A stretch of DNA of 62,222 bases from Stenotrophomonas sp. Ste86. GTDB lineage: Bacteria; Pseudomonadota; Gammaproteobacteria; Xanthomonadales; Xanthomonadaceae. The notes beneath the pieces were generated by a model. It saw only the letters and a program-made list of their open reading frames with translations. It was not told the DNA's origin and did no database searches. The DNA is taken from positions 1 through 62,222 of the forward strand of contig NZ_JALJRW010000022.1 of NCBI RefSeq assembly GCF_024519465.1, written 5' to 3'. The translations under genes were made by a program, and so were the position numbers. This document shows, one piece after another, positions 9,434 to 17,373 of this stretch. Each line of letters begins with the position of its first letter. Position 1 is the stretch's first letter.

Positions 9434-11797
9434 ATGACGCGACTCCCCAATCGCCGCCTGCTTGCCCTCGCACTCGCCGCCGGTTTCGGCGCGCCCGCCC
9501 TGGCCCAGGCAGCCGAGCCCTTCACCGTCAGCGACATCCGTGTCGATGGTCTGCAGCGCATCACCTCCGGTACCGTGTTCACCTACCTGCCGGTGGAACG
9601 TGGCGAGACGCTGACCGACAGCAAGGTCGGCGAGAGCATCCGTGCCCTGTACAAGACCGGCTTCTTCGAAGACGTCCAGATCGACCGCCAGGGCAACATC
9701 CTGGTGGTCACGGTCAAGGAACGCCCGGCGATCAACAAGTTGACCGTCACCGGCAACAAGGACATCAAGAGCGACCAGCTGCTCAAGGGTCTGAGCGACA
9801 TCGGCCTGACCGAGGGCGGCACCTTCGACCGCTTGAGCCTGGACCGGGTGACCCAGGAACTTCGCCGCCAGTACAACGACCGTGGCAAGTACAACGTCGA
9901 CATCACCCCGACGGTGAGCCCGCTGGACCGCAATCGCGTGGACATCACCATCGCGATCAAGGAAGGCAAGGCCGCCAAGATCCAGCACGTCAACCTGGTG
10001 GGCACCGAGAAGTTCGCCGCCAAAGACATCCTGGAAACCTGGGAATCCAAGGAGCACAACTGGGCCTCGTGGTACCGCCGCGATGACCAGTACTCCAAGG
10101 AAAAGCTGTCCGGCGACCTCGAAAAGCTGAACGGCTGGTACCTGGACCGCGGCTACGTCGACTTCAGCATCGACTCCACCCAGGTCTCGATCAGCCCCGA
10201 CAAGCGCGACATGTTCATCACCGCCGGCGTGACCGAGGGTGAGCAGTACAAGATTTCCGACATCAAGGTCACCGGCGACACGATCCTGCCGCAGGCCGAT
10301 GTCGAGCGCATGGTGATCCAGAAGTCCGGCGACACGTTCTCGCGCGCGCTGCTGGAGTTCAGCTCCGATGCGATCACCAATTCGCTATCCAACATCGGGT
10401 ACGCCTTCGCCAAGGTCAACCCGATCCCGACGAGCAACCGCGCCGAGCAGACCGTTGCGATCAACATGCAGGTCGTTCCCGGCCCGCGTGTGTCGGTGCG
10501 CCGCATCATCTTCAAGGGCAACACCCGCACCTCCGACGAAGTGCTCCGTCGTGAAATGCGCCAGTTCGAAAACAGCTGGTACTCGCAGGCGGCCATCGAC
10601 CGTTCCAAGATCCGCTTGCAGCGTCTGGGTTACTTCGAGTCGGTCGACGTCGAAACGCCGCCGGTCACCGGCAGCAATGACCAGGTCGACGTGGTCTACA
10701 ACGTCAAGGAAACCACCTCGGGCAGCTTCGTGTTCGGCCTGGGCTATTCGCAGTCCTACGGCATGACCACCTCGGTGCAGCTGTCGCAGAACAACTTCCT
10801 CGGCGGCGGCAACCGCGTGTCGGTGGAAGCGTCGCGCAGCAGCTACCTGCAGCGTTACGGCTTCAGCTACACCAACCCGTACTTCACCGACGACGGCGTC
10901 TCGCTGGGCTACAACCTGTCCTGGCGCGAGCTGGACTACTCCGACTTCAACACCGCGCAGTACAACAGCACCAACGGTGCCGCGCAGGTGGTGTTCGGCG
11001 TGCCGATCACCGAGAACGACACCGTCTCGCTGATGGTGGGCATCGACAGCAACCAGATCACGACGTACGAAGGCTCGACTCCGGCGTCGATCATCGATTA
11101 CATCAACGCCGTCGGCCGCAAGACGTTCCACTCCTGGCGCAGCGAGCTGGGCTGGGCACGTGATACCCGCAACGACTACTTCATGCCCACCCGCGGTACC
11201 TACCAGCGTGTCGGCCTGGAAACCACCCTGCCCGGCTCGACCGTCGAGTACTACAAGCTGAACTACCAGTTCTCCAAGTACTGGCCGATCATCCCGTCGC
11301 TGGTCATCAACACCCGCGCTGAAATCGGCTACGGCGACAGCTATGGCAAGGACATGTCCGCCGTGGTCACCGAGCCGGACGGCACTACCCGCGTAGTGAC
11401 CGCCTCGGGCCTGCCGTTCTTCGAGAACTTCTACGCCGGCGGTACCAACTCGGTGCGTGGCTTCGAAGACAACACCCTGGGCCCGCGCGAAGTGACCCGG
11501 GGCTACCCGAACGGCCAGCCGCTGGGTGGTTCGCTGAAGACCGTCGGCTCGGTGGAAGCGTACTTCCCGCGTCTGTTCGACAGCCCGTCGGCGCGCATCT
11601 CGGCCTTCGTCGACTTCGGTAACGTGTACAACGGCGTGGACAACTTCAAGGCCAACGAGCTACGCGTGTCCACCGGTGTGGCCCTGCTGTGGCGCGCCCC
11701 GGTCGGTCCGATCTCGATCAGCTACGCCTTCCCGCTAAAGAAGGAAGACGGCGACGAAGTCGAGCGCCTGCAATTTACCTTCGGCGGTCAGTTCTGA
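9434..11797 (+). CDS. bamA: Outer membrane protein assembly factor BamA
   Basis: Essential outer-membrane insertase (787 residues). It has a signal peptide ending in ALAQA, five POTRA repeats (roughly residues 27-430, opening FTVSDIRVDGLQRI) and a 16-strand barrel. The barrel carries the conserved VRGF loop (NSVRGFEDNTLGPR) and the terminal Phe of QFTFGGQF. ATG 9434 is chosen because it puts the charged MTRLPNRRLL segment directly before the hydrophobic signal core; the frame opens 16 codons earlier. No skp/ompH follows: the 436-bp gap before lpxD holds only hairpins and repeats. Confidence 0.97.
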   Translation: MTRLPNRRLLALALAAGFGAPALAQAAEPFTVSDIRVDGLQRITSGTVFTYLPVERGETLTDSKVGESIRALYKTGFFEDVQIDRQGNILVVTVKERPAINKLTVTGNKDIKSDQLLKGLSDIGLTEGGTFDRLSLDRVTQELRRQYNDRGKYNVDITPTVSPLDRNRVDITIAIKEGKAAKIQHVNLVGTEKFAAKDILETWESKEHNWASWYRRDDQYSKEKLSGDLEKLNGWYLDRGYVDFSIDSTQVSISPDKRDMFITAGVTEGEQYKISDIKVTGDTILPQADVERMVIQKSGDTFSRALLEFSSDAITNSLSNIGYAFAKVNPIPTSNRAEQTVAINMQVVPGPRVSVRRIIFKGNTRTSDEVLRREMRQFENSWYSQAAIDRSKIRLQRLGYFESVDVETPPVTGSNDQVDVVYNVKETTSGSFVFGLGYSQSYGMTTSVQLSQNNFLGGGNRVSVEASRSSYLQRYGFSYTNPYFTDDGVSLGYNLSWRELDYSDFNTAQYNSTNGAAQVVFGVPITENDTVSLMVGIDSNQITTYEGSTPASIIDYINAVGRKTFHSWRSELGWARDTRNDYFMPTRGTYQRVGLETTLPGSTVEYYKLNYQFSKYWPIIPSLVINTRAEIGYGDSYGKDMSAVVTEPDGTTRVVTASGLPFFENFYAGGTNSVRGFEDNTLGPREVTRGYPNGQPLGGSLKTVGSVEAYFPRLFDSPSARISAFVDFGNVYNGVDNFKANELRVSTGVALLWRAPVGPISISYAFPLKKEDGDEVERLQFTFGGQF

Positions 11798-11810
11798 CCG
11801 TCGAAGGTAA

Positions 11811-11837
11811 CCCAAGGTTTGCGTTGCAAACCTTGGG
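11811..11837 (+). other. Perfect 12-bp hairpin just downstream of bamA
   Basis: CCCAAGGTTTGC, a GTT loop, then GCAAACCTTGGG form a perfect inverted repeat 13 bases after the bamA stop. No T-tract follows, so it is more likely a 3'-end-stabilising or processing hairpin than a classical terminator. A real terminator lies 84 bp further on. Confidence 0.75.
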
Positions 11838-11920
11838 GCCTGTCCTGCCTCCTTGACCCCGCGCCTGTCGGCGCGCCCCCTTCAACAAGAAGGGGGCTCT
11901 GCACCAGATGCGCTACGAGA

Positions 11921-11950
11921 CGCCGGGCTTTGCCCGGCGTTTTCGTTTTT
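11921..11950 (+). terminator. Rho-independent terminator after bamA
   Basis: CGCCGGGC, a TT loop and GCCCGGCG are followed by TTTTCGTTTTT. The stem-loop and U-tract are well formed and would separate the bamA transcript from lpxD. Confidence 0.82.
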
Positions 11951-11973
11951 GGGTTGGGACGGATGGGGGATCG

Positions 11974-11999
11974 AGAGCCGGCCAGCGGCCGGCACTACC
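11974..11999 (-). repeat. SMAG-type REP palindrome
   Basis: AGCCGGCCAGCGGCCGGCACTACC reads on the minus strand as a GTAG-headed REP palindrome with a GCCGGCC stem. The same sequence recurs near 23 kb and 26 kb. Confidence 0.85.
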
Positions 12000-12035
12000 T
12001 GTCCGCGCTGGCGTTGAACCGTCAGGGTCGTGGCA

Positions 12036-12125
12036 GGTAGCCCTGGCCAGGACCGTTGGGCTGCAGGATGCAGCCCACGCGCCCCCAAGGATGGGTTTTT
12101 ACGGCGTGTCCTGGACAGGGCTACC
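12036..12125 (-). repeat. Cruciform repeat, copy 3
   Basis: This is the shortest copy. Outer arms 12036-12053 and 12108-12125 pair at 17 of 18 positions and begin GGTAG/end CTACC, the SMAG-like edge. The core, read on the minus strand, contains ACACGCCGTAAAAACCCATCC, an inner hairpin with arms TGGGCTGC/GCAGCCCA around ATCCT, and ACGGTCC. Its innermost outer-stem pairs read CCAGGAC/GTCCTGG, where most other copies have GCGGGAC/GTCCCGC. Both arms have changed together. Confidence 0.88.
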
Positions 12126-12233
12126 CCCACGAACCCGCGCGACAGCAACCCAATCGCCACGCCGCAACAAACCGACCCGGCCCAAAACCCCACCCTGCAT
12201 GACCGATCCGGCGCCACACGGTAAACTTCCGCC

Positions 12234-13256
12234 GTGAATACTCCTACCCATACCGCCCAGCAACTCGCCGAGCAGTTTGGCCTGCAGGTCCATGGCGATG
12301 GCAGCACTGCCATCCATGGCGTGGCCACCCTTGCCCATGCCGGCCCCGGCCAGCTGACCTTCCTCGCCAACCCGCGTTACCGCGCCCACCTGGCCGACAG
12401 CCAGGCCGGGATCGTCGTGCTGCGCGCCGAGGATGCCGATGCCGCCCCCGGCACCGCGCTGATCGCCAAAGACCCTTACACCACCTTCGCCAAGATCGCG
12501 GCCCTGTTCGACATCGCCCCCGCGCGACCGCCTGGCATCCACCCCAGCGCCGTCATCGACCCCAGCGCCCAGGTTGCCGCCAGCGCGCACATCGGCCCAT
12601 TCGTCAGCATCGGCGCCGGCAGCAGCGTCGGCGAGAACTGCATCATCGGCGCCGGCAGCATCATCGGCGAAGACTGTCACCTGGATACCGGCTGCGAACT
12701 GATCGCCCGCGTCACCCTGGTCACCCGCGTCAGGCTCGGCAAGCGCGTGCGCGTGCATCCCGGCGCCGTGCTCGGTGCCGACGGCTTCGGCCTGGCCATG
12801 GACGCGGGTGCCTGGATCAAGGTGCCCCAGCTTGGCGGCGTGCGCATCGGCAACGACTGCGAAATCGGTGCCAACACCTGCGTCGATCGCGGCGCGCTGG
12901 AAGACACCGTGCTCGACGACGACGTGCGCCTGGACAATCTGGTCCAGATCGCCCACAACGTCCAGATCGGCTCCCACTCGGCCATCGCCGGCTGCACCGG
13001 CATCGCCGGCAGCGCCAAGATCGGCCGTTACTGCCTGCTGGGTGGGCACGTGGGCGTCGTTGGCCACCTCGAAATCTGCGACAAGGTCGTCATCACCGGC
13101 AAGTCGGTGGTGCGCAACTCCATCCATGAGCCGGGCGAGTACTCGTCTGGTACCCCGTTGACCGACAATCGCACGTGGCGCAAGAACGCCGCGCGCTTCA
13201 AGCAGCTTGATGCCCTGGCCCGTCGCATCCTGTCTGTGAGCAAGGAGAAGGAATGA
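12234..13256 (+). CDS. lpxD: UDP-3-O-(3-hydroxyacyl)glucosamine N-acyltransferase
   Basis: Third enzyme of lipid A synthesis (340 residues), which transfers a hydroxyacyl chain from ACP to the 2-amino group of UDP-3-O-acylglucosamine. An N-terminal uridine-binding domain (LTFLANPRYRAHL near residue 43) precedes a left-handed beta helix of hexapeptide repeats. The catalytic-His segment NLVQIAHNVQIG and a C-terminal helical tail are present. Translation starts at GTG 12234; no ATG in frame fits the family N-terminus. The stop overlaps fabZ by 4 bp. Its promoter must lie in or after the repeat-filled gap that begins behind the bamA terminator. Confidence 0.96.
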   Translation: MNTPTHTAQQLAEQFGLQVHGDGSTAIHGVATLAHAGPGQLTFLANPRYRAHLADSQAGIVVLRAEDADAAPGTALIAKDPYTTFAKIAALFDIAPARPPGIHPSAVIDPSAQVAASAHIGPFVSIGAGSSVGENCIIGAGSIIGEDCHLDTGCELIARVTLVTRVRLGKRVRVHPGAVLGADGFGLAMDAGAWIKVPQLGGVRIGNDCEIGANTCVDRGALEDTVLDDDVRLDNLVQIAHNVQIGSHSAIAGCTGIAGSAKIGRYCLLGGHVGVVGHLEICDKVVITGKSVVRNSIHEPGEYSSGTPLTDNRTWRKNAARFKQLDALARRILSVSKEKE

Positions 13257-13708
13257 GCCACGACCAGAAGCTGCCTGACATCACCCAGATCCAGGCACTG
13301 ATCCCCCACCGCTACCCGTTCCTGCTGGTCGACAAGGTTGTCGCGATCGATTACGAGAAGCGCACGATCATCGCCACCAAGAACGTCAGCATCAACGAGC
13401 CGTTCTTCCAGGGCCACTTCCCCAGCCAGCCGATCATGCCCGGCGTGCTGATCATCGAAGCCATGGCCCAGGCCGGTGGCGTGCTGACCCAGCTGACCCT
13501 GGGCCGCGATGCCCAGTCCAAGTTGTTCTACATGGTGAAGGTCGACAAGGCCCGCTTCACCAAGCAGGTGGTGCCCGGCGACGTGCTGGAAATGCACGTG
13601 GAGATCAAGCGGGTGATCCGCAACATGGCGGTGTACGACTGCGTGGCCAAGGTCGACGGCGAAGTGGTCGCCTGCGCCGAAGTGCTGTGCGCCGGCACCC
13701 GCGAATGA
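13253..13708 (+). CDS. fabZ: 3-hydroxyacyl-ACP dehydratase FabZ
   Basis: Hot-dog-fold dehydratase (151 residues) of fatty-acid elongation. It competes with the lipid A enzymes for 3-hydroxyacyl-ACP, which explains its fixed place between lpxD and lpxA. The catalytic His55 lies in [12 protein letters not shown] and Glu69 in [21 protein letters not shown] is also conserved. The start overlaps the lpxD stop (ATGA), and lpxA follows after 19 bp. Confidence 0.97.
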   Translation: MSHDQKLPDITQIQALIPHRYPFLLVDKVVAIDYEKRTIIATKNVSINEPFFQGHFPSQPIMPGVLIIEAMAQAGGVLTQLTLGRDAQSKLFYMVKVDKARFTKQVVPGDVLEMHVEIKRVIRNMAVYDCVAKVDGEVVACAEVLCAGTRE

Positions 13709-13727
13709 CCCGGGCAGGAGACCTGCA

Positions 13728-14519
13728 ATGAACGACAACGCTCCCCTCATCCACCCCACCGCGGTCATCGACCCGTCGGCGAGATTGGCTGCGGATGTAC
13801 GCGTCGGTGCGTTCTGCCTGATCGGCGCCGACGTCGAGATCGGCGCCGGCACCGAAGTGGGACCGCACTGCTCGATCCATGGCCCGACCCGGATCGGCCG
13901 CAACAACCGCTTCATCGGCCATGCCGCGATCGGTGGCGAGCCGCAGGACAAGAAGTACAAGGGTGAACGCACCCGCTTGGTGATCGGCGATGACAACGTC
14001 ATCCGCGAATTCGTCACCATCAACCGCGGCACCGAAGGCGGCGGCGGCATCACCACCGTCGGTGACGACAACTGGATGTTGGCCTACACGCACGTCGCCC
14101 ATGACTGCCACGTCGGCAACCACTGCGTGTTCTCCAACAACACCACGCTGGCCGGCCATGTCACCGTCGGCGATTACGTCATCATCAGCGGCTTCGCCGG
14201 TGCGCACCAGTTCTGCCGGATCGGCGCGCACGCCTTCCTGGGCATGGGCGCGCTGACCAACGGCGACGTGCCGCCGTTCACCATGGTCGGCAGCGACTCG
14301 CTCGGCCGGCCGCGCGGGATCAACAGCGAAGGCCTCAAGCGTCGCGGCTTCGATGCCGAGCGCATCGCCAGCATCAAGCGCGCCTACCGCACCCTTTACG
14401 TGGCCGGTTTGCCGCTGGCCGAGGCCAAGGTGCAGCTGGCCGAACAGGCCGAGCACAGCCCTGACGTCAAGGACCTGCTGGACTTCATCGAGCACGCCGA
14501 GAGGCCGCTGCTGCGATGA
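13728..14519 (+). CDS. lpxA: Acyl-ACP:UDP-GlcNAc O-acyltransferase
   Basis: First enzyme of lipid A synthesis (263 residues), a trimeric left-handed beta helix of hexapeptide repeats with a C-terminal helical domain. The catalytic base His125 is in the AHDCHVGNH segment, at the same number as in E. coli LpxA. The chain-length-ruler region around residues 170-175 (FLGMGAL) has a Gly, as expected in enzymes with a defined acyl pocket, but the acyl length cannot be read from this alone. The gene has a good AGGAGA ribosome binding site, and its stop overlaps the lpxB start. Confidence 0.97.
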   Translation: MNDNAPLIHPTAVIDPSARLAADVRVGAFCLIGADVEIGAGTEVGPHCSIHGPTRIGRNNRFIGHAAIGGEPQDKKYKGERTRLVIGDDNVIREFVTINRGTEGGGGITTVGDDNWMLAYTHVAHDCHVGNHCVFSNNTTLAGHVTVGDYVIISGFAGAHQFCRIGAHAFLGMGALTNGDVPPFTMVGSDSLGRPRGINSEGLKRRGFDAERIASIKRAYRTLYVAGLPLAEAKVQLAEQAEHSPDVKDLLDFIEHAERPLLR

Positions 14520-15796
14520 CGGCTCCGGGCGGGCACCTCCCAGCCGGCACTACCGCGCAGATCATCGAGCTGGCGGTGGTCGCCGATGCCCTCGGCCAGG
14601 CCAACCTGGCGCACACCTCGGACCGACCGGTGCGGATCGCACTGGTCGCCGGCGAGGCCTCTGGCGACCTGCTGGGTGCGGGCCTGGTGCGCGAACTGAA
14701 GGCACGTTTTCCCAACGCCGAGTTCGCCGGGATCGGTGGCGATGCGATGCGGAGTGCCGGCTGCCAGACCTGGTTCGATGCCAGCGAACTGGCGGTGATG
14801 GGCCTGACCGAAATCCTGCGCCACCTGCCGCGCCTGTTGAAGCTGCGCGGCCAGTTCCGCACGCGCGCGCTGGACTGGCAGCCGGACGTGTTCATCGGCA
14901 TCGATGCGCCGGACTTCAACCTGGGCGTGGAGCGCTGGCTGAAGGAACGCGGCATCACCACGGTGCATTACGTAAGCCCGTCAGTGTGGGCATGGCGCGA
15001 GAAGCGTGCGGAGAAGATCGGGGCCAGCGCGGACCTGGTGCTGTGCCTGTTCCCGATGGAGCCGCCGATCTACGCCCGCCACGGCATCGATGCGCGTTTC
15101 GTGGGGCATCCGATGGCCGACGATATTCCGCTGCAGAGTGATCGCGACGCGGCGCGCATGGCCCTGGGCCTGCCGCCCAACGCGAAGGTGCTGGCCGTGC
15201 TGCCAGGCAGCCGTTTGGGTGAGATCGGCAAACTGGGCGAGGCGTTCTTCGAGGCGGCCTGGCAGGTGTCCGAGCGCATTCCGGGCCTGCATGTGGTGGT
15301 ACCGGCGGCCAATCCTGCCTGCCGCCAGCTGCTCAGCGAGCAGCTGTCACGGTCGGCGTTGCCGGTGGCCTATTCGCACCTGCTCGATGGCGACGCGCGC
15401 AACGCGATGATCGCCGCCGACGTGGTGGTGCTGGCCTCGGGCACGGCCACGCTGGAGACCATGCTGGTCAAGCGCCCGATGGTGGTTGGCTACCGCGTGG
15501 CCGAGCTGACTTACCGCATCGTGAAGGCGCTGGGGCTGATCAAGGTGAATCGTTTCGCCCTGCCCAACATTCTGGCAGGCAAGGACCTGGCACCGGAGCT
15601 GATCCAGCACGACTGCACGCCGGACAAGCTGGCGGCGGCGATCCTGCAGTGGTTCGACCATCCACAGCGCGCGATCGACCTGCAGGACACCTACCGGCAG
15701 CTGCATCTGCAGCTGCGCCAGGATGCCTCGGCACGTGCGGCCGACGCGGTGGCCGAGCTGCTGGGCAAGCGCGTGGCAGGCGGGGCGGCGGCATGA
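14516..15796 (+). CDS. lpxB: Lipid-A-disaccharide synthase
   Basis: Peripheral-membrane GT19 glycosyltransferase that condenses UDP-diacylglucosamine with lipid X. The fold opens with [19 protein letters not shown], and the [27 protein letters not shown] and LPGSRLGEI motifs are intact. From ATG 14516 the protein has 426 residues, with a family-atypical leader of about 38 residues before the first strand. A GTG at 14630 would give a normal 388-residue enzyme. The 4-bp overlap with lpxA favours the longer form. It ends overlapping rnhB. Confidence 0.95.
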   Translation: MTAPGGHLPAGTTAQIIELAVVADALGQANLAHTSDRPVRIALVAGEASGDLLGAGLVRELKARFPNAEFAGIGGDAMRSAGCQTWFDASELAVMGLTEILRHLPRLLKLRGQFRTRALDWQPDVFIGIDAPDFNLGVERWLKERGITTVHYVSPSVWAWREKRAEKIGASADLVLCLFPMEPPIYARHGIDARFVGHPMADDIPLQSDRDAARMALGLPPNAKVLAVLPGSRLGEIGKLGEAFFEAAWQVSERIPGLHVVVPAANPACRQLLSEQLSRSALPVAYSHLLDGDARNAMIAADVVVLASGTATLETMLVKRPMVVGYRVAELTYRIVKALGLIKVNRFALPNILAGKDLAPELIQHDCTPDKLAAAILQWFDHPQRAIDLQDTYRQLHLQLRQDASARAADAVAELLGKRVAGGAAA

Positions 15797-16452
15797 GCCG
15801 GCGGCACGCGGCGGCCGCATCGATGGCCCTGTTTGATGGGGCGGCGCTGGCGACGGTGGCTCCCCGGTACGTGGCCGGCGTGGACGAAGCCGGTCGCGGC
15901 CCGCTGGCCGGGCCCGTGGCGGTGGCGGCGGTGGTGTTCTGTCCGGATCGCCCGCGTCTGAACGGGCTGGACGATTCCAAGCAGTTGACTGCCGCGCGAC
16001 GCGATCAGTTGTTCGACAGAATCCTGGACCGCGCGCTGGCCTTCCACGTGGTGATGGTGGAGGTGGGCGAGATCGATGCGCTGAACATCTACCAGGCGAC
16101 GATGCTGGGCATGCGGCGCGCGGTGGAAGGCGTGGCGCACGTGGCGCAGTTTGCGCGCATCGACGGCAATGTGGTGCCCAAGGGCCTGCCCTGCCCGGCA
16201 CAGGCGCTGGTCGGCGGCGACGGGCTGGACCGGGCGATCATGGCGGCTTCGATCCTGGCCAAGGTGAGCCGCGATCGTTTCATGCTGTCGCTGCACGAGC
16301 AGCATCCCGAGTACGGTTTCGATCAGCACAAGGGCTACGGGACGCCGGCGCATCTGGCGGCGTTGCGTTCGCACGGTCCCTGTCCGCAGCACCGCCGCAG
16401 TTTCGCCCCGGTCCGCGCGTGTTTTGACGATGCGGTGGCGGTGGCGGGGTGA
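15793..16452 (+). CDS. rnhB: Ribonuclease HII
   Basis: RNase HII (219 residues), which nicks RNA in RNA/DNA hybrids and removes misincorporated ribonucleotides. The signature [16 protein letters not shown] gives catalytic Asp31-Glu32. The conserved DSK loop (LDDSKQL) and [12 protein letters not shown] follow. The start overlaps the lpxB stop (ATGA). The frame is open 48 codons further upstream within lpxB, but that extension is Arg/Ala-rich antisense-like sequence. The lpxA-lpxB-rnhB coupling is standard in this family. A T-run and repeat DNA follow the stop. Confidence 0.96.
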   Translation: MSRRHAAAASMALFDGAALATVAPRYVAGVDEAGRGPLAGPVAVAAVVFCPDRPRLNGLDDSKQLTAARRDQLFDRILDRALAFHVVMVEVGEIDALNIYQATMLGMRRAVEGVAHVAQFARIDGNVVPKGLPCPAQALVGGDGLDRAIMAASILAKVSRDRFMLSLHEQHPEYGFDQHKGYGTPAHLAALRSHGPCPQHRRSFAPVRACFDDAVAVAG

Positions 16453-16534
16453 TTGGGGTTTTTTTGGAGCTTTAAAGCTTTGAAGCTTTGAAGCAAGAGC
16501 CAAAGCGGTGTGCTGGCTGCTTGCGGTGCAGGGC

Positions 16535-16631
16535 GGTGCGGGTGGGTTGGCGGGACACGCCGTAAATCCGTACGTGGAGGCTCGGTGTTGCCATCCATGG
16601 CAACACACGGTCCCGCCAACCCACCCGGACC
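16535..16631 (+). repeat. Cruciform repeat, copy 4
   Basis: Outer arms 16535-16555 and 16611-16631 pair at 20 of 21 positions, sharing the GTGGGTTGGCGGGA stem with copy 2. The core begins ACACGCCGTAAATCC and ends GGCTCG. The inner hairpin (16585-16606) has arms GTGTTGCC/GGCAACAC. The right flank CCGACAGTT is the complement of the AACTGTCGG flank beside minus-oriented copies. Confidence 0.9.
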
Positions 16632-16900
16632 ACCCTCCGACAGTTGGCGGGTGCCGCCGGGATTCAACAGCGGGGCTGCGCGGTTCCGGTGCGATGACAG
16701 CTGATCGGGGGGTTGGGTTGTAGGTGCCGAGCATGGCTCGGCACTACCCTTTCCCAAGCCCCGCCAACCGACCCGCCTCCCCCCTCCGACGGTTGGCTGA
16801 TGCTCACCGGAATTTGAGAGCGGGGCTGCTCGGTTCCAGTGCAGTGACAGCTGATCGGGGTTTTGGGTTGTAGGTGCCGAGCATGGCTCGGCACTACCCT
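16632..16900. repeat. 150-bp direct repeat, two units, each with a SMAG-type palindrome
   Basis: Two roughly 150-bp units contain matching segments (CGGTTCC.GTGC.GTGACAGCTGATCGGGG) and end in identical SMAG palindromes at 16720-16749 and 16870-16899, exactly 150 bp apart. The second unit begins with CCGCCAACCGACCCGCC and CCTCCGACGGTT, which resembles the right arm and flank of cruciform copy 4. The duplication therefore probably arose from the edge of that element. Confidence 0.82.
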
Positions 16901-16959
16901 CTCCCCCCATTGCGGCGTGTGTGACCTTCCTGTATCCGACCCACCTCACGCCTAGGCCT

Positions 16960-17007
<48 letters not shown>

Positions 17008-17040
17008 CGGCTTATCCCATGCACACCGGAAAACTGTCGG

Positions 17041-17147
17041 GGGGTGGCGGGGGTAGGGTCGCGGGACCGTGTGTTGCCATGGATGGCAACACCGAGCCCC
17101 CAGGGATGGGTTTACGGCGTGTCCCGCGACCCTGCCCCCGCCACCCC
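17041..17147 (-). repeat. Cruciform repeat, copy 5
   Basis: Outer arms 17041-17067 and 17121-17147 pair at 26 of 27 positions, and the one exception is a G-T wobble. The stem ends GTCGCGGGAC/GTCCCGCGAC. The inner hairpin arms GTGTTGCC/GGCAACAC equal those of copy 4. The left flank is AAAACTGTCGG. On the right, a GTTGCx hexamer run follows. Confidence 0.9.
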
Positions 17148-17178
17148 GGCCCTTCATCACCCGCACACCCGCATCGCC

Positions 17179-17244
17179 GTTGTAGTTGCCCTCGCTGTTG
17201 CTGTTGCTGTTGCCGTTGCCGTTGCCTTGGCACTTGCCGTTGAA
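17179..17244. repeat. GTTGCx hexamer run flanking cruciform copy 5
   Basis: About eleven degenerate hexamers (GTTGTA, GTTGCC, CTCGCT, GTTGCT, GTTGCC and others) occupy the same side of the cruciform as the GTTGCA run next to copy 2. Confidence 0.75.
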
Positions 17245-17320
17245 GTCATCACCCACCCACCAGCACCCACTACCTGAACAAAGCAACCCACCCCTCCCCC
17301 TGTAACACCCCTGTCAAGCC

Positions 17321-17349
17321 TTGTCCGTCCACGCCCGCGCCGCTACCCT
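17321..17349 (+). promoter_or_regulatory. Candidate sigma-70 promoter of dnaE
   Basis: TTGTCC (17321-17326) and TACCCT (17344-17349) are separated by exactly 17 bp, and the -10 lies 25 bp before the dnaE ATG. Four of six bases match consensus in each hexamer. It lies just past the repeat-filled rnhB-dnaE gap, so dnaE probably has its own promoter here. Confidence 0.45.
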
Positions 17350-17373
17350 GACCGGGCATTACATTGGCCCGGC

